Notes under the pieces: model-generated
Seen by the model: only the letters and a program-made list of their open reading frames with translations
The model's database searches: none
Told to the model about the DNA's origin: nothing
Part shown: piece by piece, positions 1 to 6,330 of the stretch
Numbering within the stretch: the stretch's first letter is position 1
How the letters are laid out: each line of letters begins with the position of its first letter
Source: an uncultured Oscillospiraceae bacterium
GTDB lineage: Bacteria > Bacillota > Clostridia > Oscillospirales > Ruminococcaceae
Reading direction: 5' to 3'
Assembly: GCA_900547385.1 (NCBI GenBank)
Contig: URGQ01000029.1
Location: 1 to 17,798 of the forward strand
Length of the DNA: 17,798 bases
Position numbers and translations under genes: made by a program

Positions 1-295
1 CGAAGGAGAAGTTGCCCAGCATCTCGAAGTAGGTGCCGTGGCGGGCGGTCTTGCCTACATTTTCGATATCCGGGGTACGGATGCACTTCTGGCAGCTGGT
101 GGCGCGGAAGCTGCCGTTCGGCAGGAACTTCTGCCGGGTGAAGTATTTCTTGAGGGGGGCCATGCCGGAATTGATGAGCAAAAGACTTGCCTCGTCCTGC
201 GGCACCAGCGGCGCCGAGGGCAGGCGGGTATGCCCCTTGCTGACAAAGAATTCGAGGAAGGTTTCGCGCAGTTCATTGAGTCCTGTCCATTTCAT
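1..295 (-). CDS. alaS: Alanyl-tRNA synthetase, N-terminal part (runs off window)
   Basis: The minus strand reads MKWTGLNELRETFLEFF from an ATG at 293-295, continuing through INSGMAPLKKYFT and ending in HGTYFEMLGNFSF at the window edge. This is the class II catalytic core start of alanyl-tRNA synthetase, which charges tRNA-Ala in the cytoplasm. About 98 residues are visible of a protein that usually has 870-880. The start is supported by an AAAGGA ribosome binding site upstream on the minus strand and by the T-box leader at 335-601, which is typical of Firmicutes aminoacyl-tRNA synthetase genes. The identification is clear; only the C-terminal remainder is unseen. Confidence 0.96.
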   Translation of the reverse strand, partial: MKWTGLNELRETFLEFFVSKGHTRLPSAPLVPQDEASLLLINSGMAPLKKYFTRQKFLPNGSFRATSCQKCIRTPDIENVGKTARHGTYFEMLGNFSF

Positions 296-334
296 AGTGG
301 GTTGATTCCTTTCTTTTGGTAAGGGTGAGAACAC

Positions 335-392
335 AAAAAAACAGCTCTCCTCCCCTGCTTCATTTTTTACGAAGCCGTAGGGACGAAAGCCA
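335..392 (-). terminator. T-box-controlled intrinsic terminator before alaS
   Basis: On the minus strand an arm at 379-392 (GGCTTTCGTCCCT) pairs with AGGGGAGGAGAGCTG at 342-356 with a few wobbles. An inner GCTTC/GAAGC stem sits in the loop. Seven T residues follow (335-341), then the alaS ribosome binding site. It is the attenuator of the leader, in competition with the antiterminator formed by the T-box. Confidence 0.8.
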
Positions 393-601
393 AATCTTCC
401 GTGGTACCACCCAGTTTGCAGCGCCGAAAGGACGCTGCCGCTTTTTGCCGGTTTAACGCACCGGGGACGCCGGCGTTCTTCACGCCGATGGCTCGGGGGC
501 GGCTGTGATGCACCGGGATGCCGAAAGCCTTTCAGCCAGGGGCTTTCTCTCTGGGGGCGGGGTGCAGCACTGACCCTGTCATAGCCGTTTGTGCTATTTA
601 C
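335..601 (-). promoter_or_regulatory. T-box riboswitch leader of alaS
   Basis: Reading the minus strand, a leader of about 265 nt precedes alaS. It contains a Stem I-like region with an AGAGA bulge (CCAGAGAG near 545-555) and a distal loop. The T-box sequence GGGTGGTACCACGG lies at 400-413 and a terminator hairpin follows. Uncharged tRNA-Ala would pair its CCA end with the T-box bulge and favour the antiterminator, allowing alaS transcription. A GCC (Ala) triplet at 501-503 in the 3' side of Stem I, followed by G, is the most likely specifier. That placement comes from reading the fold by eye and is less certain than the T-box itself. Confidence 0.9.
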
Positions 602-607
602 CAAAGT

Positions 608-637
608 ATTATAAGGCGGAGGGAGGGGATTTGTCAA
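608..637 (-). promoter_or_regulatory. alaS promoter (consensus -35/-10)
   Basis: On the minus strand TTGACA (632-637) and TATAAT (608-613) are separated by 18 bp, both perfect sigma-A hexamers. Transcription would start near 601, at the 5' end of the T-box leader. Confidence 0.85.
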
Positions 638-703
638 GGGCCGCGGGGCACACTGATAGGAAATTTGCAGGCGCCGCCCTGTTCGATTCCCAGCTGTCAT
701 AGC

Positions 704-741
704 CAAAAAGAAAACAGCCACCAACCTGCGGCTGGTGGCTG
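704..741 (-). terminator. Intrinsic terminator of tRNA-Leu
   Basis: On the minus strand CAGCCACCA (733-741) pairs perfectly with TGGTGGCTG (715-723) across a 9-nt loop. A T-rich tract follows (704-714). It ends the tRNA-Leu transcript just before the alaS promoter. Confidence 0.85.
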
Positions 742-750
742 CTCCCTTTG

Positions 751-837
751 TGGTGCCGCTGACGGGAATCGAACCCGTACGGTGTTGCCACCGAGGGATT
801 TTAAGTCCCTTGCGTCTGCCTGTTCCGCCACAGCGGC
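751..837 (-). tRNA. tRNA-Leu (anticodon TAA)
   Basis: The minus strand reads GCCGCTGTGGCGGAACAGGC and ends GTCAGCGGCACCA, forming a perfect 7-bp acceptor stem with CCA encoded. The anticodon arm is AGGGA-CTTAAAA-TCCCT, giving anticodon TAA (reads UUA/UUG). The long variable arm (CGGTGGCAACACCG) and GGTTCGATTCC T-loop are typical of a class II leucine tRNA. Length is 87 nt. Confidence 0.97.
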
Positions 838-864
838 GTAATGATTTAAGATGAAACCTTTCCC

Positions 865-893
865 ATCTTACAATAGCGCAAAAAAAATGTCAA
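865..893 (-). promoter_or_regulatory. tRNA-Leu promoter
   Basis: On the minus strand TTGACA (888-893) and TAAGAT (865-870) are spaced 17 bp apart. The predicted start lies about 20 nt before the mature tRNA 5' end at 837. Confidence 0.8.
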
Positions 894-1005
894 GGAAGCT
901 GTTGCAAAATGCCGCCGTGGGCCGTTATATAGGGTGAAGGCATTACTGCCAAACGCAGGGCGGGAAAAATGTGGAAGTCGCCAATGGCGGGGCGCACGGT
1001 TCCCT

Positions 1006-1013
1006 GCTATAAT
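1006..1013 (+). promoter_or_regulatory. Extended -10 promoter for the small-gene pair
   Basis: TGCTATAAT (TG-N-TATAAT, -10 at 1008-1013) lies about 45 bp before the ATG at 1056. No good -35 element is seen at the expected distance, which fits an extended -10 promoter. Confidence 0.6.
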
Positions 1014-1055
1014 GGAAGCAGCAAAAAAACACTTTGCAAAAGGGGAGAAAACAAC

Positions 1056-1319
1056 ATGTCTGAAGCAACCCGATACACTATCTTTTTTGTATTGAGCTTC
1101 GTCACCTTTACTGCGTGGGGGATGATTACCCATGATCTTCGCGGAACGGTTTGGTACTGGGCAGCAGGCGTACTGCTGGCAGGGCTTTCGGAGGTCTGGT
1201 TCCGGCAGGTCAAAAAAATATCCGAAGAGAAAGCGCAGCCGCTTGGCTTTTTCCGGTTCGGTCCGATGATGATCTGTCTGATCGTTCGCTATTTCGGCTG
1301 GCTGCTGCATCATAAATAA
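1056..1319 (+). CDS. Small membrane protein, function unknown
   Basis: An 87-residue protein beginning MSEATRYTIFFVLSFVTF. The ATG at 1056 is chosen because an AGGGGAG ribosome binding site lies 8 nt upstream and an extended -10 promoter sits before it. Hydrophobic stretches at about residues 8-24, 31-45 and 70-84 suggest two or three membrane segments, joined by a charged loop (VKKISEEK). No family is recognised. It is followed after 19 bp by the gene at 1339, with a near-identical leader (AAAGGAG or GGGGAG, then AAAACAAC before the ATG). The two probably form one small operon. It could be an envelope accessory protein, but nothing in the sequence says which. Confidence 0.7.
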   Translation: MSEATRYTIFFVLSFVTFTAWGMITHDLRGTVWYWAAGVLLAGLSEVWFRQVKKISEEKAQPLGFFRFGPMMICLIVRYFGWLLHHK

Positions 1320-1338
1320 GCACAAAGGAGAAAACAAC

Positions 1339-1716
1339 ATGAAAAAATGGCTGCCTGCAATTTTCATTCTGGCTGCGGCTCTTATCTTCTTCGGGGTGAT
1401 TTCCCTCCCCCATACCGGGCTGCCGCACAGCCGGGCGGAAGCCCTGCAATGGGATGAGGGCCACCGGCAGATGACCGCCGGGGAAAGCGATGCCCTTGCC
1501 GAACGGCTGGCCGGGGTGAAGTTCAATATCCGGGCCTCCGGCTCCACCACCTTATACATGGAGCACATCACCGTGTTCTTTGATGACCGGAAGGCACAGA
1601 CCATCCTGTACTGCATGGAGGACGGCACGCTGTGGCTGACGGTGGGGAACCACCGGTATGCGGGCCGGGATGCCGGGCTGTATGACCTGCTGCGGGAGAT
1701 GGCGGCGCAGGGCTGA
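1339..1716 (+). CDS. Membrane-anchored or secreted hypothetical protein
   Basis: A 125-residue protein beginning MKKWLPAIFILAAALIFF, a positively charged tip plus a hydrophobic helix (about residues 4-21) that can act as signal peptide or membrane anchor. There is no lipobox cysteine. The rest is soluble: a segment with SGSTTLYMEHITVFFDD and a C-terminal MEDGTLWLTVGNHRYAG looks like beta-strands. AAAGGAG lies 9 nt before the ATG. It is second in a two-gene unit with 1056-1319 and is closed by a terminator at 1731-1758. No family is recognised. Confidence 0.7.
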   Translation: MKKWLPAIFILAAALIFFGVISLPHTGLPHSRAEALQWDEGHRQMTAGESDALAERLAGVKFNIRASGSTTLYMEHITVFFDDRKAQTILYCMEDGTLWLTVGNHRYAGRDAGLYDLLREMAAQG

Positions 1717-1758
1717 AAAAAAAGAAAAGCGGGAGCCTCTTTTCGGGGGCTCCCTTTT
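1716..1758. terminator. Bidirectional intrinsic terminator
   Basis: GGGAGCC (1731-1737) pairs with GGCTCCC (1748-1754) and is followed by TTTT on the plus strand, ending the operon at 1056-1716. An A-rich run on the other side (1716-1729) gives a T tract on the minus strand. The hairpin can therefore also stop the micro-gene at 1788-1898 coming the other way. Confidence 0.8.
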
Positions 1759-1787
1759 GCGGTTCCGGCCGCCCGCTGGGGCGGGGG

Positions 1788-1898
1788 TCAGTCTCTTGTG
1801 TTCTGCTCGATGCGCTGCAGCAGCTCGGTCTGGCGCTCCATCTCCCTTTGAATGGCCTGAAGGGTCGCCCAAATGTTGTTCAGAATGATCTCTTCCAT
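1788..1898 (-). CDS. 36-residue coiled-coil-like micro-protein
   Basis: The minus strand encodes MEEIILNNIWATLQAIQRE and onward to EQNTRD. The profile is strongly amphipathic, with I/L/M at heptad spacing and many E/Q/R, so a short coiled coil is likely. AAAGGGAGG stands 7 nt before a GTG (1899-1901) and 10 nt before the ATG, so a GTG start adding one residue is possible. A TATAAT lies at 1931-1936 on the minus strand and the bidirectional terminator follows. It is downstream of the 59-residue gene on the same strand. No family is recognised; the ribosome binding site and terminator suggest it is real. Confidence 0.55.
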   Translation of the reverse strand: MEEIILNNIWATLQAIQREMERQTELLQRIEQNTRD

Positions 1899-1969
1899 CA
1901 CGGTGGTGCCTCCCTTTTTTTCATTATGATATTATAATTTCACCGGAGCAGCGGCTGCTTCGGCGGCGT

Positions 1970-2149
1970 TTATACCCGGCTTTTATAGATAAGAACCCCT
2001 ATTATGCCGAGCAGGACTGCAAATAGCACGCCCTTGAATATCGCCCTGTTCCGCTCGCTCTTGATCGCACGGGCTATGATCGTGTCGATCTGTTTTGAAA
2101 AGATGGCACAAAAAATGCCGAGAAAAAACAAAAACCAATCATTCTTCAT
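1970..2149 (-). CDS. 59-residue two-helix membrane protein, function unknown
   Basis: The minus strand encodes MKNDWFLFFLGIFCAIFS, then a charged loop (ARAIKSERNR), then a second hydrophobic helix (VLFAVLLGIIGVLIY) ending KSRV. AAAGGAG lies 9 nt upstream of the ATG and a good promoter lies at 2227-2255. It resembles small hairpin membrane proteins in size only. No homologous family is recognised. It is probably co-transcribed with the 36-residue gene downstream. Confidence 0.65.
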   Translation of the reverse strand: MKNDWFLFFLGIFCAIFSKQIDTIIARAIKSERNRAIFKGVLFAVLLGIIGVLIYKSRV

Positions 2150-2226
2150 GCGGTCACGCTCCTTTGCGGCTTCCGGCTTGTCCCCTCTTGCACGGGGCGG
2201 CGCGCCTTCCGAATGGGCCCGCTGTC

Positions 2227-2255
2227 ATTATACCATAACAGGGGCGACCCCGCAA
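2227..2255 (-). promoter_or_regulatory. Promoter of the 59-residue gene
   Basis: On the minus strand TTGCGG (2250-2255), a 17-bp spacer and TGGTATAAT give a -10 at 2227-2232 with an extended TG. It lies about 80 nt before the ATG at 2149. Confidence 0.7.
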
Positions 2256-2368
2256 GGCGGGGCCTTCGGGCTGCCGCTCTTGACTTTATCCCCCCGGTAT
2301 GGGAAAATAGATAGGCTGAAAAACGGGAAGATATCCGATTTCTTCATACTATCGTCACATTCCCCGGT

Positions 2369-2374
2369 TATAAT
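2369..2374 (+). promoter_or_regulatory. -10 element of the EIIC gene promoter
   Basis: TATAAT at 2369-2374 lies 36 bp before the TTG start at 2411. The -35 region is weak (TTCATA-like, poorly spaced), so an activator or another sigma factor is possible. Confidence 0.5.
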
Positions 2375-2410
2375 GGTTGGGACGGGCATTCCCACAAAGG
2401 AGGTACAACC

Positions 2411-3799
2411 TTGGATATACTCCATTCCCTTTATGATATCGTAAGCGGGCTGGGCAGCTTTCTGCTCATTCCGGTATTCTTCTTTTTGCTGGGGCTGGCC
2501 AGCCGTGCGGGCGTTCAGCGCTCCGGCCAGTGTGCGCTGGCGGTGCTGGGCAGCACCGTGGCCATCCAGCTGCTCATCAGCACACTGAGCGGCCAGCTAG
2601 TGACGCTGGTGAATACCATGATCGATACCTATTCCCTTTCCACCGGGGCTGCCAACCTGCACTGGCAGAAAGCGGCCGAGGTGACACTGAACAGTGATAT
2701 CCTGTACTGGGTGCTGCCGGGGGCCGTGCTGCTGAACCTGCTGATGCTGGCCTGCCGGGTGACCCGGGTGCTGAACCTGGACCTGTGGAGCCTGTGGCAG
2801 ACGGCCTTTGCGGGGGTACTGGTGCAGCAGCTGACCGGCGAAATGTGGTACGGCCTGACGGCCGCCCTGCTGATGGTTGTGCTGCAGATCATCCTGGCGG
2901 ATGTCTTTACCGCACCGGTGAGCCGGCTGACCGGGACATCCCACATCACCTTTACCCAAAGCTTTGCCGTGGGGACGGCCCCATTGGCGTGGCTTTGCAA
3001 TTTTCTCATCAATCTGATCCCCGGTCTGCGGGACCGGCGTGTTTCGCTGGAGCAATCCCGCCGGGGGAACTTCCTGCTGGAGCCGAGCCTGTGGGGCCTG
3101 ATCCTGGGCTTTATCATGGGCATGGCCGCCGGGCTGCCGCTGTATGACGCGGTCTCCTTTGCGCTGGTGGCGGCCGGGTGCCTATTTGCCCTGCCCCGCC
3201 TGCTGCGGGTATTCGGACGCGCGGCGGCCTCGGTGCTGGAGCCACTGACGGCCAGAAAGACCTATCACGGCCGGCTGCCGCTGAATGTGGCGGTGAACGC
3301 CGTAGTGGGCACTGCCAATGCCACTACGCTGCTTTCGGCCATCATACTGGTGCCGGTGACGGTAGCGCTGGCGGCGGTACTGCCGGGCAACCTGGTGCTG
3401 CCCCAGGGCGATGTGGCCATGCTGCTGTACCTGATGATCTTTGTGACGGCGATGAGCGGCGGCTGCCTGCTGCGCAGTTTGGTGACCGGGCTCATCAGCG
3501 CCATAGTCATGCTGTACAGCGGCACGCTGCTGACTTATCTCTTTACGGCGGCGGCCAAGGCCATGGACGCGGCGACCTACGGCGCGGGGGAATTTAACAC
3601 CCTGTGCAATACCGCCAATCCGCTGAGTTTGCTCTTTGTGGAGGGCGCGAGCTTTGGCATCGCGGGGATAGCGGCGCTGGCGGTGCTGGTATTGGGCCTC
3701 TGCTTCCTGGCGGGACGGCGGCTGCGCCGCATGACCCACCGGCTGGCGGCGCAGCTGGCGGCCGCGGCAGCCGAGGAAACGCCCACCGAAGAAAACTGA
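2411..3799 (+). CDS. PTS galactitol-family transporter subunit IIC
   Basis: A 462-residue, very hydrophobic protein with about eleven to twelve membrane segments. Three segments match the EIIC-Gat family: TRVLNLDLWSLWQTAF (118-133), the loop NFLINLIPGLRD (197-208) with LLEPSLWGLILG after it, and LPGNLVLPQGD (324-334). This family forms the sugar channel of galactitol/arabitol-type phosphotransferase systems and works with separate IIA and IIB proteins. The start is TTG, chosen because AAAGGAGGT lies 6 nt upstream. No IIA, IIB or polyol enzyme is adjacent; neighbours are small hypotheticals and a cell-wall protein. The substrate is therefore unknown, and it may be an orphan permease or use subunits encoded elsewhere. 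A terminator follows at 3813. Confidence 0.75.
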   Translation: MDILHSLYDIVSGLGSFLLIPVFFFLLGLASRAGVQRSGQCALAVLGSTVAIQLLISTLSGQLVTLVNTMIDTYSLSTGAANLHWQKAAEVTLNSDILYWVLPGAVLLNLLMLACRVTRVLNLDLWSLWQTAFAGVLVQQLTGEMWYGLTAALLMVVLQIILADVFTAPVSRLTGTSHITFTQSFAVGTAPLAWLCNFLINLIPGLRDRRVSLEQSRRGNFLLEPSLWGLILGFIMGMAAGLPLYDAVSFALVAAGCLFALPRLLRVFGRAAASVLEPLTARKTYHGRLPLNVAVNAVVGTANATTLLSAIILVPVTVALAAVLPGNLVLPQGDVAMLLYLMIFVTAMSGGCLLRSLVTGLISAIVMLYSGTLLTYLFTAAAKAMDAATYGAGEFNTLCNTANPLSLLFVEGASFGIAGIAALAVLVLGLCFLAGRRLRRMTHRLAAQLAAAAAEETPTEEN

Positions 3800-3812
3800 A
3801 TGATATAAAGAC

Positions 3813-3844
3813 AAGGCTCGCTGTGGTTTGCAGCGGGCCTTTTT
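3813..3844 (+). terminator. Intrinsic terminator after the EIIC gene
   Basis: AAGGCTCGCTG (3813-3823) pairs with CAGCGGGCCTT (3831-3841) with one wobble, followed by a T run. Confidence 0.85.
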
Positions 3845-3879
3845 GGCGGTCTTTGCGGGAAAGCGCGAGGTGCGGGATG

Positions 3880-3968
3880 GGGCCCGCAGGGCCGGCCGTC
3901 CCCCATAGGGGAAGGCCGTAGGGGGCGAAGCCCCCAGCCCCGGCGAAGCCGGGGCGCCCTGCGGGCCC
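3880..3968. repeat. GC-rich nested inverted repeat (R4)
   Basis: A 13-bp perfect inverted repeat (GGGCCCGCAGGGC at 3880-3892 and its complement at 3956-3968) encloses smaller hairpins. These are GGGGGC-GAA-GCCCCC (3921-3935), GCCCCGGC-GAA-GCCGGGGC (3937-3955) and CCCC-ATA-GGGG (about 3901-3911). The whole could fold as one cruciform-like structure between two convergent genes. It has no T tract on either side, so it is not a simple terminator. The three-base GAA loops resemble those of copies R1-R3. Confidence 0.75.
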
Positions 3969-3990
3969 TGACCCCGGACCCTGCTGAAAC

Positions 3991-5526
3991 CTACCGCAGC
4001 AGCAGGCGGGTCCCCACCAGGCGTTCCCAGGTGCGGGGACCCACGATGCCATCGGCGGTGAGGCCGAAGAGCCGCTGGAAGGCCTGCACGGCGTTTTCCG
4101 TCGCGGGTCCGTAGATGCCATCCACGGCAACACGGGGCAGCGGATAGGCACGGGCCAGGGTATTCAGGTACTCCTGCACCACCCGGACATTATCCCCGCG
4201 GCTGCCGCTTCTCAATGGGGTGCCGGGGTAGGTGACAGCCAGACCGGTGGTTTGGGTGATACCGAGGAAGCGCTCGTACAGGGCATTCCAGGTGGCGGGG
4301 CCAATGATGCCATCCACGGTAAGGCCCTGCATCTTTTGGAAGGCGCGCACGGCGTTTTCGGTGGCCGGGCCATAGGAGCCATCGATGGTGATGGGCGGGA
4401 TCTCATCATCGTACAGGGCAATGACCCGCAGGAAGTACTGCGCCAGGCGCACCGTTTCTCCGCTGCTGCCCCGGCGCAGGGTGCTGCTGGGACGCTCGGC
4501 CGGCAGGGGAATATCCTCGCCGCCCAGCTCCGCCAGGCGCATGACCGCTACATAGATATAGGCGATCTTATTCCAGGTGGCGGGGCCGACAATACCATCG
4601 GGGGTCAGATTGAAGATGCGCTGGAAGGCCCACACCGAACGCTGCATTTCGGCATTGTAGGTATCGCCGCTGGTGGTGCTGATGGCGGGAATGGCCGGAT
4701 AATTGCGGCGGATGCGGTTGAGCCAGGTGCGGATGGTGCGGACATCCTCTCCGCGGCTGCCGATGGTAAGCGGCGAACCCGGATAAGAGGAGGTGATGCG
4801 GCGCTGTACCGTGGCGGTATCAATGACGATGTCGTCGCCGTAGTAATAACGCAGAATGCCCAGCGGCGTGTAGCCGTTATTGGCCAGGGCAACGGTACCC
4901 CACTGGGAAAGTCCCCCGCAGGTGACGGTGGTGCCATTGCAGTACTGTGCAAAGATGGGATTGACCGCGCCGCGGCGGCGGATGTACTGATCGAATAGTT
5001 CATCCACCAGGCGGCTGATATTGGTAAAGATATTGCGCCCGTAGACGAAGTACTGGTCGTAGGCGGTATTATTGGTGATATTGAAATTGTAGCCGCGGCT
5101 GGGGTACCATTCGGTAAAAATGCGGTTCTGGGCAAAGGTGATCTGCGCCAGGATATTGGCCCGCAGGGCGGCCTCCGGCCAGGTGGGATAGATCTCGCTG
5201 GAGGCGACATTCTTGATGTAATCCCGGAAGCTGACAGTGACATTGCGGGCGGAGGTATCATTGGGAGCCCCCAGGTGCACGGTGATGTATTCCGGCACAT
5301 ATACCTGCGAAGCGGCCCGGGGGCCGGTCAACGCCTCGGCGGCGCGGGTGTTGCCGCTCTCTTCCGCCAGGTTGCGGGTGACAGGCGGGACGGTGAGCTC
5401 ATCGTCATTATCACTCTCATCGTCCTCCCCGGCTGCCGCCAGAACCGGGATAGCGCGGGGCAGGGCCAACTCCCGCGCATCGGGCAGAGCCGCCAGATCG
5501 GCGGCAGATGGCTCCGCTTCGGGCAA
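3991..5526 (-). CDS. SpoIID-like protein with three peptidoglycan-binding repeats (C-terminal part of a frame-broken gene)
   Basis: On the minus strand this frame is open from about 5649; the first usable start is TTG at 5526, giving 511 residues. A Pro/Ala/acid-rich linker (1-75) comes first. A SpoIID/LytB-like domain follows (about 78-232, with ASSEIYPTWP around Glu111 and CNGTTVTCGGLSQWG at 196-210). Three PG_binding_1 repeats come last (about 258-320, 350-415, 440-508), each ending DGI(V/I)GPxTW. In clostridia this domain set occurs as one protein with an N-terminal Ig/carboxypeptidase-regulatory-like domain. Here that domain lies just upstream in another frame (5328-6077). It likely binds or acts on peptidoglycan, perhaps in spore formation. 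Without the upstream start, translation is doubtful. Confidence 0.8.
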   Translation of the reverse strand: MPEAEPSAADLAALPDARELALPRAIPVLAAAGEDDESDNDDELTVPPVTRNLAEESGNTRAAEALTGPRAASQVYVPEYITVHLGAPNDTSARNVTVSFRDYIKNVASSEIYPTWPEAALRANILAQITFAQNRIFTEWYPSRGYNFNITNNTAYDQYFVYGRNIFTNISRLVDELFDQYIRRRGAVNPIFAQYCNGTTVTCGGLSQWGTVALANNGYTPLGILRYYYGDDIVIDTATVQRRITSSYPGSPLTIGSRGEDVRTIRTWLNRIRRNYPAIPAISTTSGDTYNAEMQRSVWAFQRIFNLTPDGIVGPATWNKIAYIYVAVMRLAELGGEDIPLPAERPSSTLRRGSSGETVRLAQYFLRVIALYDDEIPPITIDGSYGPATENAVRAFQKMQGLTVDGIIGPATWNALYERFLGITQTTGLAVTYPGTPLRSGSRGDNVRVVQEYLNTLARAYPLPRVAVDGIYGPATENAVQAFQRLFGLTADGIVGPRTWERLVGTRLLLR

Positions 5527-6077
5527 ATTCGCGGTGGGGGCTGGTTCGGGCCCGCCGGAACGGCGGGCACACGGGCTTCGCCCGTGTCGGCGGCTTCGCC
5601 GCCGGGCCTGCGGCCCGGCTCCGCCCCCTGCAGGGATCCTGGCGGCTGGTCATCCTCCTGCGGACTTTGGGCAAAGCGGCCGGTCTGCCCGCTTTTCAGC
5701 GGGTCCCCCGGCTCCCCAATGGTCTCCTCCGGCGTATTGGTCATGCTCTTCCCCCCCTCGCAGGGGACCATCTCTACCGTTTGCAGCGACTGCTGCCCGG
5801 CAAAGACCTGAATCCCCGTCAGGCGCACCGGCACATAGCCCTCCGCCCGAATATCGGCGTGATAGATGCTGTACGGCCGGCCGTCATTTCCCGGGCTTTG
5901 GCTCCAGGAAAGGGGCGGAGCGGTGACACACAGCACATGGGTACGGCCGCTTTGGTCGGTGGTCAGGCGGGTATTGCGCCCGGTGATGGGATCGGTGACA
6001 AGGACACTGGCCCCCTGCACCGGCAGCGCGCTGCGGGCAGTGGAAAGCTGAAAAATAAGGGTGGCATCACAGATCAT
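5328..6077 (-). CDS. N-terminal domain of the SpoIID-like protein, frameshifted at repeat R1
   Basis: The ATG at 6077 follows AAAGGGAGG by 6 nt on the minus strand. The first 110 or so residues (MICDATLIFQLSTARSALPV to GYVPVRLTGIQVFAGQQSLQ) look like the N-terminal beta-domain found ahead of SpoIID-like/peptidoglycan-binding proteins. A linker rich in G, P and Q follows. After repeat R1 (5551-5618) this frame reads low-quality, W/R/S-rich residues that are a shadow of the downstream gene. The stop is at 5328. I infer that the true product once continued into the frame of 3991-5526. An insertion of length 2 modulo 3 would explain the shift. A sequencing error in this GC-rich repeat is the main alternative. 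Confidence 0.65.
   Translation of the reverse strand: MICDATLIFQLSTARSALPVQGASVLVTDPITGRNTRLTTDQSGRTHVLCVTAPPLSWSQSPGNDGRPYSIYHADIRAEGYVPVRLTGIQVFAGQQSLQTVEMVPCEGGKSMTNTPEETIGEPGDPLKSGQTGRFAQSPQEDDQPPGSLQGAEPGRRPGGEAADTGEARVPAVPAGPNQPPPRICPKRSHLPPIWRLCPMRGSWPCPALSRFWRQPGRTMRVIMTMSSPSRLSPATWRKRAATPAPPRR
5551..5618. repeat. Four-hairpin repeat, copy R1 (inside a gene)
   Basis: Four consecutive perfect hairpins with 3-nt loops. They are CCCGCCG-GAA-CGGCGGG (5551-5567), ACACGGGC-TTC-GCCCGTGT (5569-5587), CGGCGGC-TTC-GCCGCCG (5588-5604) and CCGGGCC-TGC-GGCCCGG (5602-5618). It is the same length as R2 (11504-11571), with identical stems except the last base; almost all differences are in the loops. 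Confidence 0.9.
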
Positions 6078-6115
6078 TGGTTTTCCTCCCTTTCGGCCTG
6101 CCCCAGTCCGCCAGG

Positions 6116-6198
6116 CGGGCGGGCACCCCGGCGCGTGGGGAGGGCCGCCGCAGAGAAGCGGAGGAACGGCCCAGCCATAGCAGAGGGGTGCCCGCCCG
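6116..6198. repeat. Inverted repeat in the divergent intergenic region (element A)
   Basis: CGGGCGGGCACCCC (6116-6129) has its perfect complement at 6185-6198. The interior carries GGGCCG/CGGCCC and GTGGGGAG...GAAGCG, and a further hairpin-forming segment follows to about 6222. The order GTGGGGAG, GAAGCG, GAGGGGTGCC then a hairpin recurs at 16245-16305. It separates the divergent SpoIID-like gene and comEC. Confidence 0.65.
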
Positions 6199-6266
6199 GA
6201 TTCCCTGCGGGGAGCGGGCAGATCTAATAAAATGCGGTGTTTCATGCTATGCGGCAGCAAAACAAA

Positions 6267-6295
6267 TTGCCAATGGTCCCTCTATCTTGTATAAT
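6267..6295 (+). promoter_or_regulatory. comEC operon promoter
   Basis: TTGCCA (6267-6272), a 17-bp spacer and TATAAT (6290-6295) form a good sigma-A promoter. Transcription would start near 6302, leaving a leader of about 30 nt before the ATG at 6331. Confidence 0.8.
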
Positions 6296-6330
6296 GATGG
6301 TATCGACAAAAAGTGACAGGGGGCAAAAAA

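Noticed and set aside
3880..3968. CRISPR or tandem array
   Set aside because: The units are nested palindromes without regular spacers or equal repeats, so this is a hairpin element.
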